Made by a program: the position numbers and the translations under genes. Of a DNA stretch of 64,000 nucleotides, positions 42,360-53,671 are shown piece by piece. The DNA lies in contig CM024757.1 of assembly GCA_014218235.1 (NCBI GenBank), forward strand, positions 145,775,371 through 145,839,370. Reading direction: 5' to 3'. Every line of letters starts with the position of its first letter. The first letter of the stretch is position 1. Origin of the DNA: Colocasia esculenta (taxonomy: Eukaryota > Streptophyta > Magnoliopsida > Alismatales > Araceae). The notes under the pieces are model-generated. The model worked only from the letters and a program-made list of their open reading frames with translations, searched no databases and was not told the origin of the DNA.

Positions 42360-43410
42360 CATGACACTGCCTGGATTTTGTCCATTGTCTAACTTAGAGG
42401 AGGGCATTCCTGGAGAGGCCATTCAAGTTTTAGATATGATCGAAGTTGATACCAAACAGAAGGCTGTTGGCCACTTAAACGGGCATGCCCGGTTGGCCAT
42501 CTTAGATCAGTAGATCTTGTTTCAAGACCACACCTTGTAAAACTGTTCTTATTCTATTCAGGGCGCTGCTGTCATTTTAGCAGCCACATTATAAAAGTTA
42601 TGTAACTGTTACCGAACGCTGTGCCACTGTTACACTCTTACCATTAGTTTCTGCTTCCAAGTCGGTCTGCTATACTGCATCAAAAGGTAGAGTGTAGAGC
42701 CTTCCAAGGTTTTGTATGTTGTGAAAACTGTGGTTATTTATGAGTTGAGGAATGCCGGTGTGCATGTAACGTACTAATTACTACACTTTAACCTTCTTAG
42801 TGGCCCCGATTTAACACTGATGCTTCTGAACTCAGAAGCACCAACCAAACTTACTCCACCCTTTATCGACTACACCAAGGAGTGATTTAATAGTTAGCGC
42901 TCCATATAAATCAGAACGAGGTCTTGAGTTTAAATATCAAAAAAAGCAGGTTTAACAACAATTTTCTAAAGATATTGGAATATGCTCATTTCCAAAAAAT
43001 AAAAAGTAAGCCTAATATCTTCGTCCCCTGAGAACAGTAAACTCTCTTGATGTTTCATACAGTGTTATGCCATATTAGCATTCCTCTCGGTGTGCCTCGT
43101 CATGAAGTAGACTCTAGTACTCTTCTTCCTAGGTGAGTACTTTATCGACAAATCGAATGAAGGCAAATCAAAATAGTCCAGATGGTATGCTGAAACGAGA
43201 AGAAAATATTTTTTCTTTTTTCTTTTTTCTTTTTTTTTTTTTTGAACACCACTTCTTGACATCAGATTTAACACATCAAGTACCAAGCTCAGTATTTATT
43301 GTACATAAAAGGATATCTCAGTGATAAGGTGCTCCATTGTATATGTTAAGTTTTAGGTTCAAATCTACGCCTCTATTTATCTGTAATAACAAGCTTAGCA
43401 TGTGCTAGTG
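42360..43410 (+). other. 3' flank/UTR of the exonuclease gene and intergenic DNA
   Basis: No AATAAA is apparent soon after the stop codon, so the polyadenylation site is not placed. A T-rich run lies at 43210-43242. The open frame at 42301-42513 is an out-of-frame overlap with the last exon. Confidence 0.4.
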
Positions 43411-44290
43411 TTACGTGCCCTACAAACCAATCATAATTCAATGATGAGATTTTTATTTGTAATCTTTATTAGTTATATGGCATTTTATTTATTATATTCA
43501 TTATTACCTTGTTCGGTATGTGCATAATGAAGCCTACGAACTTATACAAATGAAAATCAAATCATAATGATATTGTGATAGTGAGACCGTTCTTCTATAA
43601 ACATAAGTTCAAAATGCTTCCGGTCATAAGACACTTGAAAGTGACATCAAATGGGTTAGAAGGATTAATGCATGATATACTTATCTATATGATGAAGATA
43701 GTTGATCTCACAATCATTTATATGAAGATATTGAAGATATCATGCAAGTACTCATTAGAAAATGAGTTCAGTGAACTAATTTGTTGTTGACAATCAATAC
43801 TTAACTGTCAATCAAGATTTTCTTAGTCACAATGGTGCGATTGATCTTTAAATCTAAGGCACTGTCTTGCATGATGATCCTTGTACTTTGACATTGGGTT
43901 TGCAGAACTACTCTCTACGAGTCTAGTACAATTCAACAATTAGGTATAGGGCAAATTGTGCAAAGACAATTGAGTGGTTTATATAGAATCATTCACTCTC
44001 GGTATCTTGAGAGAGAATATCATATAGAGTCATATTTGGGAAAATCCCTAGCCAAAGTTACTCAGTTGAGCGAAAAGGAGTTTTTGACAACATCCAAATC
44101 TAAATAGGACTTGAATCCAACTAAGCGATGGGCTTGAAAGAATCTAAATAGGACATTACATGAAGGAAGAATTATGGTCACAAGGTAATTGTGGACTTGT
44201 GGATTCTAATAGATTACAAATACCTTGTATTATCTAATGGTCATGGCACATTACTTGATGCAATCCATGTGACGTTCTATGAGCAATGGC
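43411..44290 (+). mobile_element. Decayed copia LTR fragment
   Basis: Begins TGTTACGTGCCCTACAAACC and follows the order of the copia LTR at 21214: AACTTGTAAT/ATTTGTAAT, CTCATTAGAAAATGAGTT, TCACTCTCGGTATC.TGAGAGA, GGCCAAGGTCA/AGCCAAAGTTA. Much diverged; ends where a G-rich run (44300-44330) begins. Confidence 0.65.
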
Positions 44291-45277
44291 AAATAAAAAA
44301 AAAGGTTGGGGGGAGGGGGGGGAATTGATTTCCCCAACAAAAATACAAATCACACTAAATTCAAATGAACTGTAGAACTCTCTACTTAACACAACCGAAT
44401 TTAACTAGAATCAAATGGATCCATGAATTCTGATCATAATTATGTGAATGGAGAAGGAAACAAGGAGCAAACCACAATGCACCAAGATTTTTAAGATGCT
44501 TCTATTACACCTTTATGCAATCTATGTCCACCCCCCATGATGTGTCAAGCTTAACACACTAACCTTGTAAAAACACTAACAAGATTACTACACACACAAA
44601 CACACAGAGAGAGAAGCCAATCTCCACGATGATACTTCAGTACCACCAACACACACACATGATGATTGTTTCTAGCATACGCATGACAACATCGTCTAAA
44701 TCTCACTCAATGTAGCTCAAATTTCACAAATCGAACTTTCAAACTTAAGTTCAATGTCCGCCTACTTCAGCAGACTTCAAGAGCGTCTTTGTTTTGTAGA
44801 AACTTGATCTTCAGCTTCAGATTCATGGGGAAAACTCCTTCAAATCAACAATGTAGGTCAACATGAGCATCTCTTCACAATTTCCAACTCCATTGAGCTA
44901 AGGATCATACAGTTCTCCTTGGATCAAGATCCTTCTTCTTTCCCAAGAAACCTATAAAAGCTCGAAGAATATAGCACAAGGTGAAGGATACATAAGTCTA
45001 GAGTATAACGCTTTCTTGGGATCTTCATTCTAGAAATACTAGGATTATTTATAGGCACTTTTTGCCACATTAGGCAATCCTTAAAATGGACCACGTGTCA
45101 TGCATAGATTGAGCATATCATGATCTTCTAGATGCGTAACAAACTCTAACAAAAATGCTTTAGTCGCGTCATTGTATTCGATCGACTGGATATTCAACAT
45201 TGGTTGACCAGATTGGAAACTCACTTATTGATAGCTTTTGCATGCCTTCTGGAAGAGACTATGAACTACAATTTAGT
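44291..45277. other. Unidentified repeat-like DNA
   Basis: Starts with a G-rich run (GGGGGGAGGGGGGGG) and AT-rich sequence, with ACACAC tracts near 44590-44660. It looks like LTR or leader sequence of some element, but no second copy is in the window. Confidence 0.3.
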
Positions 45278-47124
45278 TGTAACGACCCAGAATCCGCATT
45301 ACCAGTAACAACCAGTAACCCGAATTCTGACCCACTAACCCACGAGACAAGCTCGGAAGGGTAGGAAGTGAACGTCCGAGGAGACTATATGTAAGAAGAT
45401 ACACACCATGTAAAGCTGTAAAATTCCACTATATGACATAATATGTACAACTCAGAGTCTGATCAAGGTACAGAGTACAGAAGTACAACAAAAAGCACAA
45501 CTCACTGCAGCTAAGGAGCACCAACACCGGAGTGGCTAGACTCGCTTGGAACGGGAGTCGACGAAGACCCACCTGAAAGGGAGGGGAGTGAGTCTCAAGA
45601 AAAGAGACCCAGTAGGGAAAAGTAACCCCACCGGCAACAGAACTAAAGTGCGGAAAGTAAAAACTGAAAGTAAGTACACGTCGCACCACAACACAAAACT
45701 GTAAACCTCGCGGCTCAGTAACACACACTCACACACACAGTAAGTAGGACTCAGCTAGGGTCTGTGGCTCAGCGTCCCGTCACCACAGAGGCTCTCAACC
45801 TCAGCCACGTGTGCACACTACAGACGCTCTCTCTCGCGTCTGGTCCACGACCGGTTTTTTCCCTACGCTTGACCCTAGCGGTAGAAAAGGGGCTCCACGG
45901 AGACCGGCTGAAAACCACCATAAGGAGTACACACAGGACAGAGTCGCACTCGGCGTCCTGGCTCACTAGCGGAGGATAACCACACGCTAGTCGTCTAGAC
46001 GGAGTCGCACCCACGCCTAGGTAACACAACAGAAACGGGTACACGGTAACGCAACGCGCGTACAACAGACGGAACACACTCAACGCCTGAAACTTCGTAC
46101 AGTAAGTAAACACTCATGTCACAACTAGTCACTCACATGCACAAGCAGAGTCACACTCTAAGCCTGACCCACATGTGTTATCAAGGCGGACATCACATGT
46201 CAATCGCCTCTAAACACAACACTTAAGTCTACTAGGAAACAGGATATTAACGGCCATATCGATTGCCGCCAATAAGAAGTAAACGGCACTCATCATGTCG
46301 TTAACCCTGACTTAACGGCCATCGACCATGTCGTCAATATCACCCCTGAAAATCTCAACGTCAACAGATGTGGACGTTAAGCTCTTCAGTCCCCTAAACC
46401 CAGAACTGAACCGAATCAGTTCAATTGGCAGAATCACCCAACAGAACTTCGACTGATGGAGGGAAACACTTCCTCTCATCAATCTATACTACCAGGATAT
46501 CAGAATTAAACAGTCTAACGCCTAGATTGTCCAAAACACCCACAATTCCGGCATGGTACAACCAACCCTAAACCACAATTCACCCACTGATTCACACAAA
46601 TTAGCATGCTGGATTGCTAAGGAGGGTTGTAGGAGTTAAGTCCCTACCTCAGAACGCTTTATAAACCCCCAAACAGCCACTAATCGCGCCGGAACCCCCC
46701 GAAGACTCCGCGCGAATCGCACCAAAATCTCGCGTTTCCCGCCCGATCAAGCACCGCCACGCGTACTAGGGCCTTCCCACGAGCTCCCATCAACCATCAG
46801 AAGCTAAGGAAATAGAGAAAGGCAAAGGTGGAGGGAAGGAGAGGAGAAGAGAAGAATGAGCTCTGCTCTCGGGTTGCCCTTATTTCAACAGGTCCGACCA
46901 GTTGACGTCAACATCACTAGTCGCCTACTGAACCGCCAAAGGCTTGACGTCCACATCGTTTGTCGTTGAGTTCAACAACAAACGTCCACTTCACTGGACG
47001 CCAACACCAAGTCAACGGCTAGCCCCCGGCCGTCAACCCCAAGTCAACGACAATGGTCTTGTCGTCAACCACACAGAACCTCTACAAGACCCAATAAGGA
47101 TCCGCAAAGACCCGAGACCTTACA
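45278..47124 (-). mobile_element. Left (3') LTR of the Tekay-like element
   Basis: Matches 51840-53671 throughout with substitutions and small indels. Bounded on the inside by the polypurine tract TAAGGGGGGAGGGC (minus strand). Contains AACGTCAAC/GTCGTC-type short inverted motifs (about 46240-46400 and 46900-47070) but no gene. Confidence 0.9.
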
Positions 47125-47138
47125 GCCCTCCCCCCTTA
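47125..47138 (-). other. Polypurine tract of the Tekay-like element
   Basis: Minus-strand TAAGGGGGGAGGGC directly upstream of LTR start TGTAAGG. Confidence 0.85.
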
Positions 47139-47151
47139 AGGAATTTTTCCC

Positions 47152-48360
47152 TCAAAATTCAAATAACACAAGGAAAGAAAACTCACCAAAGAGGTACGGA
47201 AACTGCTCGCGCATTTCGTCCTCCTGCTCCCATGTCGACTCACCACCGGAGTGCCGCTGCCACGCAACACAAACTAACGGGATAGCCTTGTTCCTCAACC
47301 TCTGCACTCGGCGATCCTCAATGTGCAACGGAAACTCTGGTACAGTCAATACTGGAGTCACCTCAGACCAATCTGCACTCTGCAGAATGTGAGACTCGTC
47401 AGAAAGGTACCTCCGAAGCATCGACACGTGAAACACATCGTGGACTGCTGCCAACTCTGACGGAAGCTCAAGTCTGTACGCCAAACCTCCGACACGCTCA
47501 AAATGGTGAAAGGTCCAATAAAGCGAGGACTCAACTTTCCACGCCTACCAAACCTCACCACTCCCTTCATAGGAGACACACGGACAAACACCTGGTCCCC
47601 TACCTGAAACTCGAGCGGTCGTCTGCGCTGATCTGCATAACTCTTCTGCCGACTCTGAGCTGACTGAAGCCTCTGTCTCACAAGCTGAACTACCTCAACT
47701 GCCTGCTGTACCAACTCTGGTCCCGTGACAACCGTTCGCCAACCTCGAACCAGTCAAGAGGAGTGCGACACGGTCGTCCATATAAAGCCTCATATGGTGC
47801 CAAACGATACTGGAGTGATAGCTATTATTATATGCGAACTCGACCAATGGCAAGTGAGCTGTCCACGACCCCTGCCACTCCAGAAAACAAGCTCTAAGCA
47901 TGTCCTCCAAAGTCTGGATAGTCCGATCTGACTGACCGTCTGACTGAGGGTGGTAGGCGGAACTAAAAGCAACTCTGTCCCCAAAGCTCTCTGGAAACTG
48001 CGCCAGAACCCAGAAGTGAAGCGAGGATCCCTGTCTGACACAATAGAGATCGGCACTCCATGCAAAGGAACAATCCGCTCTACGTACAACGCGGCCAACC
48101 TACTCACACCCCAACTAGTCCTGACAGGCAAGAATCTGGCAGTCTTCGTCAATCTGTCCACAAGAACCCAAATGCTGTCAAAACCTCCAGCTGTCCTCGA
48201 CAAACCACAAACAAAGTCAGTCGTCACATGGTCCCACTTCCACATCGAATCTCTAACGGCTGCTCAAGTCCTCCTGGATGCTGATGTTCGGCCTTCACCT
48301 GCTGACAGACCAAACACCTAGCAAAAAAAGCCGCTATGTCTCTCTTCATCCCAGGCAACA
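47152..48360 (-). pseudogene. Integrase plus chromodomain-like tail, frameshifted
   Basis: Integrase core: WDHVTTDFVCGLSRTAGGFD, IWVLVDRLTKTARF and VSDRDPRFTSGFW (two catalytic Asp visible). It then continues through LPLVEFAYNNSYHSS and the C-terminal KLSPRFIGPF module. The last part (DRRVQRLRNKAIPLVCVAWQ, ESTWEQEDEMREQFPYLF) is the chromodomain of Tekay/Del chromoviruses, which directs integration to heterochromatin. At least three reading-frame changes interrupt the order (48245-47790, 47910-47695, 47714-47358, 47484-47152). Inactive. Confidence 0.85.
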
Positions 48361-48580
48361 AAACTGACGTCTCAACCTGTGATACATCTTGGTCGACCCT
48401 GGATGAATCGAGTACCTGGAACCATGTGCCTCCTGCAACACAACTCTCCTGATAGACTCCTCAACAGGAACATAGAGTCTATCTCGGAACCTAACAGCCC
48501 GTCCTCGCAAAGCTCAACCTCTGGGAGAAGCAACACACTGTGCAACTCGGGATCTGCCTGCTGAGCCTCAGCAACCTGTC

Positions 48581-50054
48581 TCACAAGGCGGGAGCCGCTA
48601 ACAAACTGCCCAACACAAACTGACGACGACTGGACGAAACTCTGAAAGACCCCTCTGTCGCAGACTGCCACAACTGCCACTCTCTAAGCATCAGATGACT
48701 CATCTGTGCTTTCCTACTCAAGGCATCTGCAACCACATTCACCTTTCCAGGCTTGTACTCAATGCTGAAATCATAGTCTTTCAATATTCCATCCATCGAC
48801 GCTGCCTCATATTCAGATCCCTCTGAGAAAACACGTACCTCAAGCTCTGGTGGTCGGTACGGACTACAAAACTCACTCCGTACAGGTAAAGACGCCAAAT
48901 CCGCAACGCAAACCACAGCTGCAAGCTCTAGGTCGTGGGTCGGGTAACTCTCCTCGTGGGGCTTAAGCTGGCGAGACGCATAAGCCACCACCCGGCCTTG
49001 CTGCATCAAAACCGCACCAAACCCCACTTGAAGCATCTGTGCAAACCTCAAACCTCCTCACCTGAAGGTAAGGCAAGAACTGGCGCCGACATAGCAGTCA
49101 CTTCAACTCTATGAAGCTCTGCTCACACTGCTCCGACCACTCAAACGGAACTCCCTTTCTCGTCAACGAGTCAAGGGTGCAGCAACCTGAGAAAGTCTCG
49201 AACAAACCTGCGTTAGTACCTGCCAAACCCAGAAAGCTACGAATCTCAGACACAGATTGGGACTCTCCCACTGCAAAACTGCCTCAACCTTCGCTGGATC
49301 TACCGAAACTCCCTCACCTGAGATCACGTGCCCCAAAAAGTGAACCTGTTGTGCCAAAACTCACACTTACTAAGTTTGGCATACACGGTGCTCTCGCAAG
49401 GTCTGCAACACGATCCTCAGGTGCTCGGCAATGCTCTCCTCCTCCGAAGCGGAGTACACCAGAATGTCGTCAACAAACACTACGACAAACTGGTCCAAGA
49501 ACTGGTGGAACACCCGGTGCATCAGATCCATGAAGGCCGCTGGAGCATTGGTGAGCCCAAACGGCATCACCAAAAACTCAAAGTGTCCATATCTGGTCCG
49601 AAAAGCAGTCCTCTCAATGTCAGAATCTCTAATCCGCAACTGATAGTAGCCCGACCTCAAGTCAATCTTCGAGAAGACACGAGCAGACTGAAGCTGATCA
49701 AAGAGATCATCAATCCTAGGCAAGGGATACCTATTCTTGATGGTCACTGATTTAGCTTCCTATAATCAATACACAATCTCAGCTACCATCCTTCTTCCGG
49801 ACAAACTAAAGGTGACCCCCACGGAGAAGCTAGGACGAATATCCCTTCTCCAACAACTCCTCAAGCTGCCTCTTCAACTCCCTCAACTCTGCTGGTGCCA
49901 TACGTACGGTGCCTGTCAAAAGATAAGTGCCAGGAACCAACTCCACAGTAAACTCAATCTCTCTCCTCTGGCGGTAGACCAGGCAACTCTTCCGGAAAAA
50001 CATCCGGAAACTCCACACACAGGAATGTCTCCCACTCCCAGGCAATCTAGTCAA
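48581..50054 (-). pseudogene. Reverse transcriptase and RNase H, frameshifted
   Basis: Reverse transcriptase starts with LVPGTYLLTGTVRMAPAELR (49830-50054), continues in NRYPLPRIDDLFDQL, SKIDLRSGYYQLRI and the polymerase motif VVFVDDILVYS (49747-49370). RNase H is in 49051-48581 (YASRQLKPHEESYPTHDLEL, KVNVVADALSRK). Insertions and deletions separate the blocks. The polymerase active-site aspartates (FVDD) are still present, so decay is mostly by frameshift. Confidence 0.85.
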
Positions 50055-50057
50055 GAG

Positions 50058-50468
50058 TCACTGCAGAACTAGGAAACCCTGACAACCAGAAGCAAGTAAC
50101 CTCCCTGCCCTCAAAGTAGAAACTAAAAAGCGAGAAGTAAGAGGTACGATACCCTGAAGTAAGTAGCGCCGCTTCCCCAGTATCCGCAAGTGCACCCTCT
50201 TCTTCTGGCAATCCATCACTGCACCATACCGCTCTAACCAGTCCATACCCAAAATCACATCATAGTCATGTAACTGCAAAGCAAACATGGGCCGACAACA
50301 CTGATCCTGCAACTGTACAGGTACCTCCTCAAGACAGTAGGACGTAAGAACAAAGTCCCATGTCGGCAACTCTACTGCCAACTCAACAGACTCTCCCGAA
50401 CTCAACTCTCCAAGGGAGTCTAAAAACTCCTCAGACACAAAAGAGTGAGAGGCACCGAAATCAAACAA
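50058..50468 (-). pseudogene. Retropepsin-like protease, active-site motif altered
   Basis: Reads FDFGASHSFVSEEF near the start and HDYDVILGMDWLERYGAVMD later, the typical layout of gypsy protease. The usual Asp-Ser/Thr-Gly is Asp-Phe-Gly here, so catalysis should be lost even apart from the frameshifts around it. Confidence 0.8.
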
Positions 50469-51800
50469 AACTCTAGCTGTACAACCAAAATTGAAACAGT
50501 ACCTTCCACTAGGTGAGCTGCCTCCGCGTCTGCACGAGTCAAGTGAGTAACACGACCTCTACCCTTCGACCCACCAGAACCTCCAGTCTGCTGACGCTGC
50601 TGCACAGGTGCCTGTTGCTGCGGCACACGAGGTAACAAAGGACAATCTCGCGCCATGTGACCCATCTGGTCACACCGGTACACTGACCAGCAAAAGTACG
50701 CTGTACCTACTGCGAAGGTTGACCTGTCGGCTGCTGAACACTCCCAACCGACTGCTCCTCTGCTCTGCCTGCTGCCTCCTATCACGCCGAAACTTCCTCC
50801 GAGATCTTGACTTTGCCGTCGTCCCAGTAGAAGTGGACGCGTAGGAAGTCGCAGTCCTCGGGGTCGTCTGCACACTACCCTGCTGCTGTCGAGGCTGAGA
50901 AGGAACTACCTGCGTCTGAACCTCTGCGCTCCGAGCACGAGTCCGCAAGGTGTCTGCCTCCAATGCTGCCGCTGTCTAATAGGCCGCATCCAAGTCTGTG
51001 ACACGAGCAACTATCAGCGCCTGCCTGAGCTCTGGCCTCAACCCCTCACAAACTGCTGAGTCCTCAAACCCTCATCTCCCATAATCTGCGGAGAAAGCCC
51101 TAGCTCCACAAATCTGGCCCTGTACTGCACCACAGTAAGTCCCTCTGCTGCAAGTCTAGGAACTGGTACAACCTCTCCGTCCGAACGTAAGTAGGACAGA
51201 AGGCTCTCTCAAAAGAAACGATAACTCCTGCCACGGAATCTGTCTAAGTGGACGAGACTAAAAGTAGTCTCCCACTCAGCGGACTACCAAGTCAACGCCT
51301 GCGCCTGCAACTGGTATTGGCTAGCAGCACTCGCTCTTCGGGAACACACTCCATGGAACGAAAAGTCCGCTCCACTGCATCTAACCATGCCCGCGCTGCA
51401 TCTGGATCAGGCTGGCCCAAAAACTGAGGAGGCTGAACTGTAAGAACTCCCTCAACACCTTCCCAGTACCACCCTAGGGTACCGGCGCGTCACGGTGCTG
51501 AGCAACAAACTGAGCCATCCCCTCAAGAAATCGAGTCATGTCTAATCCGAGCTACCTGAGGTGGAGGTGGCGGCGGAGCAATACCACTATGTGCGTCCTA
51601 TGGCAAAGGCTGCGTCTGCTGAGGTGGCGGAGCATCTCCAGCCTCCTGACGAGTCCCTGCTCAGCCACTCCCTCTCTAGGACGTCACCTAGGAACCATAG
51701 TACTACACCAGAGCAAAAAACACACATAAATATACTAACTAACTCCGGGTAAATAGCTGCAACTATACTCTTATACTCTGAGTTTACATGATGGGTATTT
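50420..51800 (-). pseudogene. gag remnant with damaged zinc knuckle
   Basis: YRCDQMGHMARDCPLLP (50875-50420 frame) is the CCHC zinc knuckle with the first Cys replaced (SVYRC). Q- and R-rich linkers surround it. Upstream, 50964-51800 is the place of the gag core but has too many frame changes to follow; short blocks are seen only in fragments. Confidence 0.65.
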
Positions 51801-51822
51801 CCTTATATATATCTCATCAGAC

Positions 51823-51838
51823 CAGGCTCTGATACCGA
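51823..51838 (-). other. Primer-binding site of the Tekay-like element
   Basis: Minus-strand CGGTATCAGAGCCTGG, two bases inside the LTR end. Initiator tRNA-Met type site TGGTATCAGAGC with the first T changed to C. Confidence 0.85.
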
Positions 51839-51839
51839 C

Positions 51840-53671
51840 TGTAACAACCCAGAATCCGCATTACCAGTAACAACCAGTAACCCGAATTCTGACCCGCTAA
51901 CCCACGAGACAAGCTCGGAAGGGTAGGAAGTGAAAGTCCGAGGAGACTATATGTAAGAAGATACACACCATGTAAAGCAGTAAAATTTCACTATATGAAC
52001 ATAACATATACAACTCAGAGTCTGAGCAAGGTACAGAGTACAGAAGTACAACAAAAAGGTACTACTCACTGCAGCTAAGGAGCACCAACACCGGAGTGGC
52101 TAGACTCGCCTGGAACGGGAGTCGACGAAGACCCACCTGAAAGGGAGGGAGTGAGTCTCAAGAAAAGAGACCCAGTAGGGAAAAGTAACCCCACCGGTAA
52201 CAGAACTAAAGTGCGGAAAGTAAAAACTGAAAGTAAGTACACGTCGCACCACAACACAAAACTGTAAACCTCGCGGCTCAGTAACACACACTCACACACA
52301 CACAGTAAGTAGGACTCAGCTAGGGTCTGTGCTCGACGTCCCGTCACCACAGAGGCTCTCAACCCCAGCCACGTGTGCACACTACAGACGCTCTCTCTCG
52401 CGTCTGGTCCACGACCGGTTTTTTCCCCTACGCTTGACCCTAGCGGTAGAGAAGGGGCTCCACGGAGACCGGCTCAAAACCACCACAAGGAGTACGCACA
52501 GGACAGAGTCGCACTCGGTCCTGGCCTCTCTAGCGGAGGATAACCACACGCTAGTCGTCTAGACGGAGTCGCACCCACGCCTAGGTAACACAACAGAAAT
52601 GGGTACACGGTAACGCAACGCGCGTACAACAGACGGAACACACTCAACGTCTGAAACCCGTACAGTAGTAAACACCTCGTGCACAATCAACTACTTCTAT
52701 GCACAGGCGGAGTCACACTCTAACCTGGCCCACATGTGCTATTAGGGCGGACATCACATGTCAATCGCCTCTAAACACACAACTCAAGCTTGCTGGGACA
52801 CAGGATATTAACGGCCATATCGATTGCCGCCAATATGAGGTAAACGGCACTCCCATGTCGTTTATCCTGATTAAACGGCAATCGACCTTGTCGTTTATAT
52901 CACTTTGAAGATCCCAACGTCAACAGATGTGGCGTTGATCTCTTCAGTCCCTAAACCCAGAACTGAACCGAATCAGTTCAATGGGTAGAAATACCCAACA
53001 GAACCTCGACTGATGGAGGGAAACACTTCCTCTCATCAATCAGAACTACCAAACATCATAATTAAACAGTCTAACGCCTAGATTGTCTAATTCACCCAAA
53101 CTCCGGCATGATACAACCCAACCCTAAACCATGATTTGCACACCAATTCACTTAATTGAACATGCTGGTTTGATAAGGAGAGTTGCAGGGGTTAAGTCCC
53201 TACCTCAGAAAGCCTTAATAACCCCCAAACAGCCACAATCGCGCCGGAACCCCCGAAACTCCGCGCGAATCGCACCAATATCTCGCATTTCCCGCCCGAT
53301 CAAGCACCGCCACACGATCCAGGGCCTTCCCACGAGCTCAATCAACCAACAGAAGCTAAGGAAATGGAGAAAGGCTAAGGTGGAGGAAAGGAGAGGAAAG
53401 AGAAGAATGGGTTCTGCTCTCGGGCTGCCCTATTTAACAGGTCTGACCAGTAAACGTCAACATCACTGGTCGCCTACTGAACCGCCTGCAGACTGACGTC
53501 CAGATCTCCTGTCGCTGAGTTCAACATCAAACGTCCACATCGCTGGACGCTGACTCTGACTCAACGGCTAGGCATGGCCGTCAACCACAAGTCAACGACA
53601 ATGGTCTTGTCGTCGACCACAACACACCTCTAAAAGACCCAATAAGGATCACAAAGACCCGAGACCTTACA
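51840..53671 (-). mobile_element. Right (5') LTR of the Tekay-like element
   Basis: TGTAACAACCC to CCTTACA; same order as the left LTR with substitutions and short indels. Right neighbour is the SIRE-like extra reading frame. Confidence 0.9.

Larger units (their letters stand above)
45278..53671 (-). mobile_element. Tekay/Del-like Ty3/gypsy chromovirus, both LTRs, pol broken
   Basis: LTRs 45278-47124 (1847 bp) and 51840-53671 (1832 bp) both run TGTAAC to TTACA. Minus-strand order: LTR, PBS (51823-51838), gag, protease, reverse transcriptase, RNase H, integrase, chromodomain-like tail, PPT (47125-47138), LTR. Coding parts change frame repeatedly, so the element is dead. The 5-bp flanks differ (TTAGT left, ATATA right): no target duplication. 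Confidence 0.9.

Noticed and set aside
42301..42513. 70-codon frame overlapping the last exonuclease exon
   Set aside because: Out of frame with the conserved coding sequence, which ends at the TGA at 42357-42359.
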